Both the position numbers and the translations under genes were made by a program. From Acidobacteriaceae bacterium (GTDB lineage: Bacteria; Acidobacteriota; Terriglobia; Terriglobales; Acidobacteriaceae), in NCBI GenBank assembly GCA_003134855.1, contig PLCS01000004.1, positions 1 through 64,000 on the forward strand: 64,000 bases of DNA. Reading direction: 5' to 3'. Within the stretch, counting starts at the first letter, position 1. Each line of letters begins with the position of its first letter. Positions 8,637 to 18,000 of the stretch are shown one piece after another. The notes beneath the pieces were generated by a model, which saw only the letters and a list, made by a program, of their open reading frames with translations, was not told where the DNA came from and did not search any database.

Positions 8637-10136
8637 TTGAGGCGCAACGTTCCGGTCAACATTTTGCTGACCTTATTTTTCACGACGCTCGGCATGGCCG
8701 TGATGGGCTATCATCCCGGCCTTGAAGACGATGGCATCTATCTTACCGCGGTGATAAAAAGACTGAATCCTGCGCTTTATCCCCATGATGCCGATTTTTT
8801 CCGGTTTCAACTCCAGGCCAGCATCTTCGACAACTGGATCGCCGGATTCGTGCGCTGGACCGGATTCTCCGTGCCTGCCACGGAGCTGCTCTGGCAGTTT
8901 GCCTCCATCGCGTTGATCGTCTACGGGTGCTGGACGATTGCGCGCAAGCTCTTTCCCGAGGCGCGGGCGCAATGGGCCGGCGTTGCCCTGGTGACCGCCA
9001 TGTTCACGCTGCCGGTCTCCGGAACGGGGCTGTACATGGTGGATCAACATCTGCATCCGCGCACCATGGCCACGGCATTCATTCTACTGGCGGTTGCGCG
9101 CATTCTGGCGAACAGAAAGGCTCAGGCCGCCCTGCTCCTGTTGCTGGCGTTTCTGCTGCATCCGATCATGGCCGCGATGGGAATCTCCTTCTGTGTCTTT
9201 CTGGCCATGGCGATGCAGGAGCCGGCCTTCGGTTGGCTGCGTCGCTGGCCTCAGGCCGGACGCGGGGCCAGATTCGGGTTTGGAGCCGTTGCCTTTGTCC
9301 CCCTGGGCTGGGCCTTCGAGCCGCCCAATCCCATCTGGCGAGAGGCCGTACAGATGCACAACTCCTTGTGCCTCTACCACTGGGCCTGGTATGAGTGGCT
9401 GGGCGCTGTTGCGCCTCTGCTTCTCTTCTGGCTGCTCTGGCGCTTTGCGCAAAAGCAGGGCGATAGGCTCTTGGCGCGCTTTGCTCTGGCCGTCTTCGCC
9501 TACGGGGTCTTCCAACTGGCGGTGGCGATGATCCTGCTGGCAATCCCGGCGTTCATCCGGGTTGCTCCCATGCAGCCGATGCGCTTTCTCCACCTGGTGT
9601 ATTTTTTCATGTCCCTGATGGGCGGTTGCCTGCTGGGCAAATACCTGCTCAAATCCAGCATGTGGCGCTGGGCGGTCTTTCTGGCGGCGATCAATGGGGG
9701 GATGTTCCTCTCGCAATGGATGCTCTTCGACAAGAGCGAACACCTGGAATTTCCCGGCCGGGCTACGGCCAACCCATGGCTTCAGGCCTTCGACTGGATT
9801 CGCCGGAATACGCCGGCCAACGCCTATTTTGCCCTCGACCCGGAGTACATGGCTGCGCCGGAGGAGGACTATCACAGCTTCCGCGCGCTGGCCGAGCGCA
9901 GCATGATGGCCGACAACATCAAGGATCCGGCTATGGTGGCGCAGGTTCCGGAGCTGGCTCCCGTGTGGGCGCGGCAGGTCGCTGCCGCGAAAGGGTGGAG
10001 CCGCTTTCAGCTTGCGGACTTCGAGCGACTGAAGACGGAGTTCGGCGTAAGCTGGGTGGTGGTCTCGTATCCCCAACCGCAGGGGTTGGATTGTGAGTGG
10101 CATAATGACATGCTCGCTGTGTGCCGAGTACCGTGA
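8637..10136 (+). CDS. Polytopic membrane protein of unknown function
   Basis: The 499-residue protein has about ten hydrophobic segments in its first 370 residues and a soluble C-terminal domain of about 130 residues. An acidic loop after the first span (HPGLEDDGIY) sits where GT-C glycosyltransferases keep their catalytic Asp/Glu residues, and the gene is divergent from a lipid-linked sugar synthase, so a GT-C role is possible but unproven. The TTG start is the first in frame after a stop and keeps the first membrane helix; its ribosome site is weak. Confidence 0.7.
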   Translation: MRRNVPVNILLTLFFTTLGMAVMGYHPGLEDDGIYLTAVIKRLNPALYPHDADFFRFQLQASIFDNWIAGFVRWTGFSVPATELLWQFASIALIVYGCWTIARKLFPEARAQWAGVALVTAMFTLPVSGTGLYMVDQHLHPRTMATAFILLAVARILANRKAQAALLLLLAFLLHPIMAAMGISFCVFLAMAMQEPAFGWLRRWPQAGRGARFGFGAVAFVPLGWAFEPPNPIWREAVQMHNSLCLYHWAWYEWLGAVAPLLLFWLLWRFAQKQGDRLLARFALAVFAYGVFQLAVAMILLAIPAFIRVAPMQPMRFLHLVYFFMSLMGGCLLGKYLLKSSMWRWAVFLAAINGGMFLSQWMLFDKSEHLEFPGRATANPWLQAFDWIRRNTPANAYFALDPEYMAAPEEDYHSFRALAERSMMADNIKDPAMVAQVPELAPVWARQVAAAKGWSRFQLADFERLKTEFGVSWVVVSYPQPQGLDCEWHNDMLAVCRVP

Positions 10137-10155
10137 ACAGTGATCAGTGAACCGG
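10137..10155. repeat. Short 7-bp-period repeat after the membrane protein gene
   Basis: Directly after the stop codon the sequence reads ACAGTG ATCAGTG AACC, two degenerate copies of the same 7-base unit seen at 373 (in the form ATCAGNG). Confidence 0.4.
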
Positions 10156-10302
10156 AATCATTCTCCTACCGGAATTGCCGTCACTTTGAAGATGATCGGG
10201 GATTGGATCAGGATACAGCCGGTACAATGGACGTGTTGTTTCATGTTAATTTTGAGAGATAAACTGTCTGCGGTTTTTGCTGTCGGACAGGATGCGGAAA
10301 TT

Positions 10303-10334
10303 CCTGATCCCTGACCCCCTGTTCCCTGTTTTTC
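10303..10334. repeat. 7-bp-period repeat in front of the kinase-like gene
   Basis: CCTGATC, CCTGACC, CCCTGTT, CCCTGTT and a T/C tail follow each other in 7-base steps. The tract ends about 18 bases before the chosen start of the kinase-like gene and is the reverse-complement sense of the GATCAG-type repeat at 373. Confidence 0.6.
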
Positions 10335-10351
10335 CGGCCGGAGACCGGTTC

Positions 10352-11758
10352 ATGCTCAACCTTACCCAGCGACTGATTCTCGGCTGCACGCTCGTCATCG
10401 GCCTCGCGGCAGGCCTGGTGCTGGCTGCGCACAACGCGCTGGCGGCGGCGGGGCAGTTGAAGCTCGCGTGGATCTTCGTGGCGGCCACAGCGGTTGTCGC
10501 GGGGGCGACGGCCTTCTTCGTGCTGCGGCCCATCCGCATGCTGGCGCGCGACGCCCACAGGATCGCACAGGGCAACCTGGAGCATCGCGTGGAGTGGAGC
10601 AGCCGCGACAGCTTCGGCGTGATCGCCGGCGAGCTGAACCGGATCGCGGTCCGGCTGCGCGAGTTGCGCGACACCGACGCGGGGCGCCGTCAGATGGAGT
10701 ATCAACTCTCCGACGCGGTGCTGCAGTCCATCTTTGAGCCGATTATTGTGACCGACGGCAAAGGGCATGTGCTGAAGGTGAATCAGGCCGCGACCGATCT
10801 GCTGGGCGAGGTCGCCGGCGACCGCATGGCGCTGGCCAAAGCACCCGGCGGGGACAAGATTCTGAGCGCCATCCGCGATGCCGTCGCGATGCAGAAAGCG
10901 GTGACCACCGAGGATGAAGCGTCGCTGCTGCCGATGCGGATCGGCAAGCAGGAGCGCAGCTATCGTCTGCGCACCATGCCCATGCGCGACTCCCAGGGGC
11001 GGCTTCTGGGCGCGGTGACCACTCTCGAAGACGTAACCAGCCTGCAAGACACCGACCGCTTCAAGACGCAATTCATCAGCGTGGCCAGCCGCAAGCTGCG
11101 CGACCCGCTGCTGCTGTTGCGCCGCGGCCTCTACGCTCTCGCCCAGGGTTTTGGCGGAGAATTGCTCCCTTTGCAGGCGGAACTGGTAGCCTCGGCCAGC
11201 AACGAGAGCGAGAAACTGGACGATCTGATGGGCGACCTGATCGAAGTGGCTGAGCTGGACGCCGGCCGCCGCGAGTTCACGCTGGAGCGCCTGCGCCCGT
11301 TGCAGACCCTGAACGAGGCCCGCGACCGCTACTGCGACGATGCTGCTCAGAAGCACATTCGCGTCGAGGTCAAAGCCTTCGCCGACCTCTCGTTCGTCCA
11401 GGCTGACCGGCGCGCGCTGCGCTCCATCCTGGACAACCTGCTCTCCAATGCTTTGCGCTACACGCCCCCCGAAGGCGAGATTCTGCTGGCCGCGGAAGAG
11501 GTTCAGGAGTTTGTGCAGTTCACGGTAAGCGACACCGGCCGCGGCATCGAGGCCGAACGGCTGGGCACCATCTTCGACCGTTTTAGTACCTTATCGGAAA
11601 AGGGCACCGGCCTCGGCCTCGCGCTGGGACGCCGGCTGGTCGAGCAGTTAGGCGGCCAGATCGCTGTCGAAAGCCGCCTGGGCCACGGCACCACCTTCCG
11701 CTTCACCATCCCCGTGGCAGCCGCGCAGGAAGTCCGCCATCCAGTGGAGGTGGGCTGA
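10352..11758 (+). CDS. Histidine-kinase-like protein lacking the H-box histidine
   Basis: I chose the ATG at 10352 (GGAG 8 bases upstream) over a TTG at 10277; this gives 468 residues. Two membrane helices (about 7-28 and 39-58) are separated by only about ten residues, so there is no periplasmic sensor. HAMP (about 60-112), a PAS-like domain (about 120-235), a HisKA-like helix pair and an ATPase domain follow. The ATPase boxes are intact (LLSNALRYTP, DTGRGIEAER, GTGLGLALGRRL), but the H-box reads SVASRKLRDPL: the phosphoacceptor His is Arg247, the Glu is Lys and the Thr is Asp. It cannot autophosphorylate in the usual way. It lies 3 bases before the KdpD-like gene and may act with it as the missing C-terminal half. 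Confidence 0.85.
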   Translation: MLNLTQRLILGCTLVIGLAAGLVLAAHNALAAAGQLKLAWIFVAATAVVAGATAFFVLRPIRMLARDAHRIAQGNLEHRVEWSSRDSFGVIAGELNRIAVRLRELRDTDAGRRQMEYQLSDAVLQSIFEPIIVTDGKGHVLKVNQAATDLLGEVAGDRMALAKAPGGDKILSAIRDAVAMQKAVTTEDEASLLPMRIGKQERSYRLRTMPMRDSQGRLLGAVTTLEDVTSLQDTDRFKTQFISVASRKLRDPLLLLRRGLYALAQGFGGELLPLQAELVASASNESEKLDDLMGDLIEVAELDAGRREFTLERLRPLQTLNEARDRYCDDAAQKHIRVEVKAFADLSFVQADRRALRSILDNLLSNALRYTPPEGEILLAAEEVQEFVQFTVSDTGRGIEAERLGTIFDRFSTLSEKGTGLGLALGRRLVEQLGGQIAVESRLGHGTTFRFTIPVAAAQEVRHPVEVG

Positions 11759-11761
11759 GCC

Positions 11762-12895
11762 ATGGCTGAAATCGTACTTGAGCGCAAGAAGGAAGCCGCC
11801 AAGCTCCGCGTCTACATTGGGGCGGCGCCGGGCGTGGGTAAAACCTACGACATGCTTAACGATGCCTACAGAATGAAGAACCAGCAAGGCATCGATGTGG
11901 TGATCGGCCTGGTGGAGAGCCACGGGCGCAAGGAGACCGAAGCCCGCATCCGCGACCTGGAGATCGTGCCCCAGCAGGTAATTCCCTACCGCGGCGTCAA
12001 CTTGAAAGAGATGGATGTGGACGCCATTCTCCTTCGCCATCCGCATACGGTGATCGTGGATGAGCTGGCCCACACCAACGTGCCCGGCTGCAAGAACCGC
12101 AAGCGCTACGAAGATGTGCTGGAGCTGCTGGACGCCGGCATCAACGTGATGACCGCGGTGAACATCCAGCACCTGGAGACGCTGAACGACGCCGTCAACC
12201 GCTCCGCCAACACCGTCATTCGCGAGACGGTCCCGGACAACTTTCTCAAGCGCGCCGACGAAGTGGTGAACGTTGACACGACGGTGGACGAACTGCGCTC
12301 CCGCCTGCGCCAGGGGAAGATTTACGCGGAGGAAAAGGTGGAGCAGTCGCTGGCCAACTTCTTCCGCAAGGGCAACCTGAATATGCTGCGCGAGTTGGCC
12401 CTGCGCACCACCGCTGAGCAGGTGGGCAACCAGGCCTCGCAGTACCGCCGCACCCAAGGCCTGGAACAGGCGCCGATCCCGGAGAAGGTGATGGTCTGCA
12501 TGAGCACCCGGCCCGGCACCGAGCGCCTCTTGCGTGTAGGCTCGCGCATTGCCGGCCGCCTGGCCAGCAACTGGTACGCCGTCTACGTGACCCGTCCCGA
12601 GGACGACCAAGGCCACGGCGATCCGGAGGCCTTCCACCGCCTCGAGGAGTATCAGCGCATGGCCCGCGATCTGGGCGCGAAGGTGGTCTCGCTCTCTGAC
12701 CGCAACGTCTCCGACGCGCTGATCCGCTTTGCCCAGGAGGAAGGCATCTCACACGTGGTCTTCGGACAGTCGGCCCGCTCCCGCTGGAATGTTTTTCTGC
12801 GCGGCTCGGTCATCAACCGCTTCCTCTCCGAGGTGCGCGACGCGACGGTGCAGGTGGTGCCGATGCAGACGCCCAAGCAACTGCGCAAGGGCTGA
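11762..12895 (+). CDS. KdpD N-terminal domain protein with Usp domain (no kinase domain)
   Basis: The 377 residues match only the cytoplasmic N-terminal half of the K+ sensor KdpD. The P-loop GAAPGVGKT (20-28), the Walker B region VDELAHTNVPG and the following RYEDVLELLDAGINVMTAVN are clear, and a universal-stress-protein domain (about 245-365, with VFGQSARSRWNVFLRGSV) follows. The four membrane spans and the kinase domain of full KdpD (about 890 residues) are absent. In full KdpD this half binds ATP and c-di-AMP and tunes K+ signalling. No kdpFABC or kdpE is visible, so a K+ role is inference. Confidence 0.9.
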   Translation: MAEIVLERKKEAAKLRVYIGAAPGVGKTYDMLNDAYRMKNQQGIDVVIGLVESHGRKETEARIRDLEIVPQQVIPYRGVNLKEMDVDAILLRHPHTVIVDELAHTNVPGCKNRKRYEDVLELLDAGINVMTAVNIQHLETLNDAVNRSANTVIRETVPDNFLKRADEVVNVDTTVDELRSRLRQGKIYAEEKVEQSLANFFRKGNLNMLRELALRTTAEQVGNQASQYRRTQGLEQAPIPEKVMVCMSTRPGTERLLRVGSRIAGRLASNWYAVYVTRPEDDQGHGDPEAFHRLEEYQRMARDLGAKVVSLSDRNVSDALIRFAQEEGISHVVFGQSARSRWNVFLRGSVINRFLSEVRDATVQVVPMQTPKQLRKG

Positions 12896-12961
12896 GAGGC
12901 CTCTCTTTGAGGAGCCGGGCGTGTGGCGCAGCTCCCCATTGAGCTCAATACATCAAAGATG

Positions 12962-12995
12962 GGTGCCCCAGGTCCGGATTTTCGGACCTGGCACC
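12962..12995. repeat. Palindromic hairpin, REP-like or bidirectional terminator
   Basis: CCAGGTCCG (12968-12976) and CGGACCTGG (12983-12991) form a perfect 9-bp stem around GATTTT, extended by GGTG/CACC on the outside with a CCC bulge. It sits between the end of the KdpD-like gene and the end of the small minus-strand ORF, so it could stop transcription from both sides. The phrase GGGTGCCCCAGGTCC also resembles dispersed palindromes that I associate with acidobacterial genomes; a genome-wide count would decide. Confidence 0.55.
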
Positions 12996-12997
12996 TG

Positions 12998-13365
12998 CTA
13001 GCAGAACAATGTAGAACGGGATATAAAGACCGTTGCCAACGCCGTAACTGCGACGAGAGGCAACCACGGCGCACTTGATCGCCATGCGGTTATTCTGGAC
13101 CTTGTTTCCAGGAATTCCAGAATGAACAGGAACACAGAGAATGTTATGAACCCCACGCATGCCGATCCCATATGAACCTGCCAAGCTGGAAGTCTGTTCA
13201 TCTGATGCTCCCACACATCTATTACGTCGTTGAATGTGCTTTCTACAGTCATGATTGCGCAAGCGCCGCATACAATCCAGCGTTCTGAGATCAAAGAGAG
13301 AAATCTGTCGCGAATGTAGCCGCCTTCAGGTCTGGAACTGGCTTGTCATTGATTGCGGATCTCAT
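12998..13365 (-). pseudogene. Small two-span membrane protein, probably frameshifted
   Basis: An ATG at 13365 has GAGGGG 6 bases upstream and opens a frame of 24 codons that stops at TGA (13294-13291 region). A second frame overlaps this stop and continues to TAG at 12998 with two hydrophobic spans (VGFITFSVFLFILEFLE and PLVAVTALATVFI). Read in the second frame, the bases before the stop also give a plausible continuation (EGGYIRDRFLSLISERW), so a one-base frameshift near 13325 would join the strong start to the membrane part. No known family is recognised. Coupled translation of two short peptides is the alternative. Confidence 0.4.
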
Positions 13366-13386
13366 GGCTGTCCCCTCTCAGATGAG

Positions 13387-13578
13387 CTAAAACAACAAGA
13401 AGGTGAGACTGGTTTCACGACCGACGCGGTCGAAGAGCGCGACTCCGAGGCTCTCTTCCGGGGAGCTGATCTGAGCTGTAACCGCGGGCTGGGTAATATG
13501 AAGCTAGTTCGCGACCCTGCGATAATTCAGATTGTCCGCGACCACGCGGAAGACTTTCAGCTTGAAGTTCTCAATCAT
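13387..13578 (-). pseudogene. LysR-family regulator remnant (N-terminal HTH)
   Basis: Read on the minus strand from the ATG at 13578, the frame gives MIENFKLKVFRVVADNLNYR, then an in-frame TAG at codon 25 (13504-13506), then [20 protein letters not shown] and [14 protein letters not shown], ending at TAG 13387. This is the unmistakable start of a LysR-type helix-turn-helix with one nonsense codon (probably GAG to TAG) and loss of everything after about residue 60. The ATG overlaps the stop of the upstream tolC-like gene in an ATGA, so it was probably the last gene of that efflux operon, or was fused to it by deletion. Confidence 0.75.
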
Positions 13579-15044
13579 GGATTTGCTCCTGTCTGGTAGT
13601 TGAGTGTGGCGAGGGCAAGCCGGTATTGGTATTGCGCATCTGTGTTGCCAATTGCTGCATCAGTTTGCTGGAACTGGGCCTGGCTCAGTTCCACGATCGA
13701 GCTGAGTCCAAGTCGATAGCGTGTTTGTGCCAGCGAAAGCGCCAGATTAGCCTCTTTAAGAAGCTCGTCTGTCACGGCAACACGCTGATATGCAGTATTT
13801 GCCGCAAGCCATGCAGTGCGAACATCCCGGACAATCCTGTCACGCAGATCGCGGCTCTGCTCCGAGACCGCCTGCGCGCGGATGGATGCTTCCTTTGCCT
13901 GGGCCGAGTAGAGGAAGCCATTGAAGATCGGAATATTCATGTTCACGCCGATGCCGCCCCACCAGTTCGTAGGATAGTATGCAGAGGGACGGATGGGCAC
14001 GCTGCCCACGGTCCCAGCGGCACTAATCGTCGGCAGCATCTGATCGCGCTGTGCATGGCTGAACTTAACGGCCGCTTGTTGGCTATAGTGGAGTGCCTGA
14101 AGGTCTGGACGCTGCCCAAGAGCCAGTTGCATGAGTTGATCGGCATCGGGAGGAGGAGGCTGCATCACCGTATGATCATCTTCCAGAGCGTACGTAACTT
14201 GTCTATCAAGGCCCAATACCGCATCCAATGCCGCCATCGTAGATTCGGCGTTGTTTTGTGCATCCAACATCAACAGCTTCGCTTGCGATAAGTTGACATC
14301 TGCGAAGCTCAGATCAAGGGTGGATTTGAGCTTGTTCTTTGTCAACTCGCTTACCTGCGTTTCGGTTGTCTGGCGCGTAGCTACGTTCTGTTCAGCGACC
14401 TTCAACAGTGCCTGCGCCTGTAACGCATTGAAGAATGCCTGGTCGGTGGCGATGACAATATCTTCCGTCGTGGCAAGCGCATTTGCATTCTGCGTTTTCT
14501 CCTGCAACTTTGAAGATGCAATAAGATTTCCAGTCTTTCCGAAATCCGTGATCAGTTGAGTGAATTCTCCACCTGCCCCTGCGTGCTCAAACAAGCGCGA
14601 TGCTGTGAGCGATCCCGCGGAGATACGCGAGCCATCCTCCGCATCCTCGGCTGTGATGGCGGCAGTTGCAGTCAGAAGTCGCGCCGCTCTGGTTTCGCGC
14701 ACCACCTGGTGCTGAGCCAGAGCAAGCAGACGCCCAACGCTGACACGAGGGTTGTTCTTGATGGCCATCTGTTCGGCGTCGATTAGCGTGAGTGGCTGGC
14801 CGGAGCCTGCGATTTGAGTGTCAACAGGCATCGCTGGAGCCTGAATCGCCGCACTCGATATCACTTGACCAATCGGTCCAGCCTCAGACAGAGATGTGAC
14901 TAAAGCTTGCGGCGCATCTGGAAGGCGATCCTGTACGGCTCCAGACTGGGCTCCGGTCTGCGCAACAAGGGTAGATGATATGGCCAACGCCAACAGTCCG
15001 AACTTTGCCGGTTGAAATGTGTGCCTCTTTCCCTGTTTCATCAT
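13575..15044 (-). CDS. TolC-family outer-membrane efflux channel (first RND operon)
   Basis: The 489-residue protein starts with a signal-peptide-like segment (GLLALAISSTLVAQTGAQ) and holds two outer-membrane efflux repeats. Typical phrases are LTLIDAEQMAIKNNPRVSV in the first and LAQTRYRLGLSSIVELSQAQ in the second. It forms the trimeric outer-membrane exit duct for the adaptor and pump encoded upstream, 3 bases away on the same strand. The stop overlaps the start of a LysR remnant. Its base composition is visibly more AT-rich than that of flanking genes, like the rest of this operon. Confidence 0.93.
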   Translation of the reverse strand: MMKQGKRHTFQPAKFGLLALAISSTLVAQTGAQSGAVQDRLPDAPQALVTSLSEAGPIGQVISSAAIQAPAMPVDTQIAGSGQPLTLIDAEQMAIKNNPRVSVGRLLALAQHQVVRETRAARLLTATAAITAEDAEDGSRISAGSLTASRLFEHAGAGGEFTQLITDFGKTGNLIASSKLQEKTQNANALATTEDIVIATDQAFFNALQAQALLKVAEQNVATRQTTETQVSELTKNKLKSTLDLSFADVNLSQAKLLMLDAQNNAESTMAALDAVLGLDRQVTYALEDDHTVMQPPPPDADQLMQLALGQRPDLQALHYSQQAAVKFSHAQRDQMLPTISAAGTVGSVPIRPSAYYPTNWWGGIGVNMNIPIFNGFLYSAQAKEASIRAQAVSEQSRDLRDRIVRDVRTAWLAANTAYQRVAVTDELLKEANLALSLAQTRYRLGLSSIVELSQAQFQQTDAAIGNTDAQYQYRLALATLNYQTGANP

Positions 15045-15047
15045 TCT

Positions 15048-18000
15048 CTACACCTTTCCCTCGACAATGATTCTCTTCTGCTCTCTGCCGTGAATAATCA
15101 GATACACGGCAGGAACGAGGAAGACAGTTACGACAACGGACACACCTAGTCCGCCAATGATGGCCCGAGCTAATGGCGCGTATTGTTCACTGCCCGCCTC
15201 CATGCCAAGAGCCATGGGGATCATGCCAAGCAGTGTTGCCAGAGAGGTCATCAGAATCGGCCGCAACCGTATCTTGCACGACCGAACTACAGCCTCAGCC
15301 ACAGTCATGCCTTCCTTTTGAAGATGCCCTGCGAAATCTACAATTAAAATACTGTTCGATACGACGATGCCTGTCATCATCAGCACGCCCATGAGCGACA
15401 TGATGTTCATCGTGCTATGAGTCAATAAAAGAATGAGCAGCACTCCTGACAACCCAGGCGGAATGGCCATGAGGATGATGAATGGATCGGTGAATGACGC
15501 GAATTGCGCCATCAGAATGAGATAGACCAACAGAATCGATAAGACCAGACCGATGGCGAATCTCTTGAACGACTCGTTCATGCTTACCACACTGCCGCGC
15601 ACCGTGACGCGGACATTTCCCGGGACCTTGATTCCCGCAATCACATCGTTGACTGAGCTGTTGACTCCTTGCAGAGCCTCGGTAGACGGCATGACATACA
15701 CATCGATGACGCGACGAAGTTTATAGTGATCCACTTCCGTAGGAGTGTTGATTTCTGTGATGTCCGCTACGGATCGTAATGGAGTGTAGTCCGTCTGACT
15801 TGCGCCCCTCAATGGAATCTGCTTGAAGTCGTCCATGCTCATATGCCCGATCTTGTTGTCGGAGTACTGAACCGTGAGCATATAGTTATTACCTGTGTTC
15901 GGGTCGATCCAGTAGCTGGGCGCAATCATCCCGTTTGAGGTCAAAGCAGTAATTACGTTGTCAACAACTTCCTTCGGCGAAAGGCCGATCAAGCTGGCGC
16001 GTTGCCGATCAATATTCAACTCAAGGCCGGGAAAGCGAAGATTTTGCGGAATGAGAACGTCGCTGACATTCTTGAGCCCTTTAACCTTTGCGGCAATCTG
16101 GCTCGCGATGGCAAACGACTGGTCCAAGTCATTTCCACTCACCTGAATGTCAATCGGCGCGGGCAGTCCCTGATTGATCACGGAATCCACCAGACCACCT
16201 GCCTGGAAGTAAGTAGATAGCATGGGCATATCCTCGGAAAGCTTCCGGCGGACCCGCTTCATATACTCGTAGCTCCCAAGCTTGTTGCCCTCCTTCAGGC
16301 TCACCTGAACAAAAGCCGTGTCCATGGATGAGTTACTGGTGTAGATGGCGGATAGATCGGGTGTAATACCGATATTCGAGACGATCATGTCGAGATCTTG
16401 CGAAGGGATCGTCTGCCGGATTTCGTTTTCAACTTGTGCAATGTACTGATTGCTCAACTCAATGCGAGTTCCGCTCGGACATTTAATGTTAATAACAAAC
16501 TGACCAGGGTCGGTGCGTGGAAAATACGATCTTCCGAGGAGCGGTAGGAGGGCAAAGCTCAATAACACCATACCGAGAATGCCGAAAGTCGTTGCGACTG
16601 GCCGCAGTATCGAACGGTTTACAGCAAATACATATTTTTCCAGCATTTGCTGGAAGCGGCTGTTGAATCCTCTGACAATGCGCTGAAAGAAGGAGAGTTG
16701 TGTTGGCGTGTGATAGGCGATGTGCTTTTCATCGTCAATCTCTTCCTCTTCAGAGGCATCCGCTGTGTGTGGCTTGATGAACCGCGCGCAATACAGTGGA
16801 ACGACAGTCATTGCCACTATGTAGGAGGCGAAGAGCGAAAAGACAACCGATAGAGCAAGCGCCGTAAACAGGTACCGGCTTACACCATAAAGAAGCGCAA
16901 CGGGAAAAAAGACGATAGCAGTTGTGAAAGTTGCGGCTAATACTGCCATTTGCACTTCTTTACCGCCTGCTTCAGCTGCGACTTTTGGAGACTCTCCCAT
17001 TTCGAGATGCCGGAATATGTTTTCAAGCACGACGACCGAGTTATCGATGAGGCGAGAAAAGGCAAGCGCCAAACCTGCCAGAACCATGGTATTGATCGAC
17101 CCGCCGCCCATGCGAATGCAGATAAAGGCCGCCAGCGCAGACAGAGGAATGGATAGAAGGACCGCGAAGGTGGCTCGTATGCTCCCGAGGAAAAGCAGAA
17201 TCATCAAAGCAGTCAAAACAAGACCTATTCCGCCCTCACTGCCAAGATTCTTCAACGCCGTCTTCACAAAGACCGATTGGTCGAAGACCACGGCAGTCTT
17301 GAGTGAAGATGGAATGTCAACCAGATCCTTGATCGCCTCTTTCATGCCGTTCACGATCGTGATTGTGTTGCTGTCTCCGCCTTGTTTTAGAACAGGGACA
17401 TAAACCGACCTTTGACCGTCGATGCGAACAATGTTCGTCTGAATGGTTCCGGAGTCCTCCGCTTTGCCCACGTCCCCAACGAGCACTGAAGCATTGCCAA
17501 CGGACTTTAGTGGAAGATCATTGATCAGTTCGGGAGTTGGAACCTGGCTATTCGCGTAGATGTTGTAGTCTTTTGGTCCGATACGCACATCGCCCGCAGG
17601 CAGAATCAGGTTCGAATCGTTTACGGATCTTACGACATCCATCAGGCTGAGGTTATGCGCCTCAAGTTTCAAGGGATCCACATAGACCATGATCTGCCTG
17701 TATCGCCCGCCAAACGGCTGTGGCACCGAAGCTCCGGGTACGCTCGCGATTTGATTGCGCACCTGAAACTGCGCCAGATCCTTGAGGTTGGTCTCGTTCA
17801 GGCCCTCACCCTTCAATGTGACCAGGCAGACAGGTTGACTCGAAGCGTCCATGCCGAGAACCACAGGAGGCAACGTGCCAGGGGGTAGTCGTCGCAAGTC
17901 AGCCATGGCCAGATTAGCTATGTTGCTTAACGCTGCATTTGCATCTGTTCCTGGCTTGAAGTAAATCTTGATCAGGCTTACGCCAGTCAGCGATCGGGAC

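Noticed and set aside
13255..13599. Plus-strand frame of 114 codons
   Set aside because: It is the antisense of the LysR remnant and the frameshifted membrane ORF, whose protein motifs are on the minus strand.
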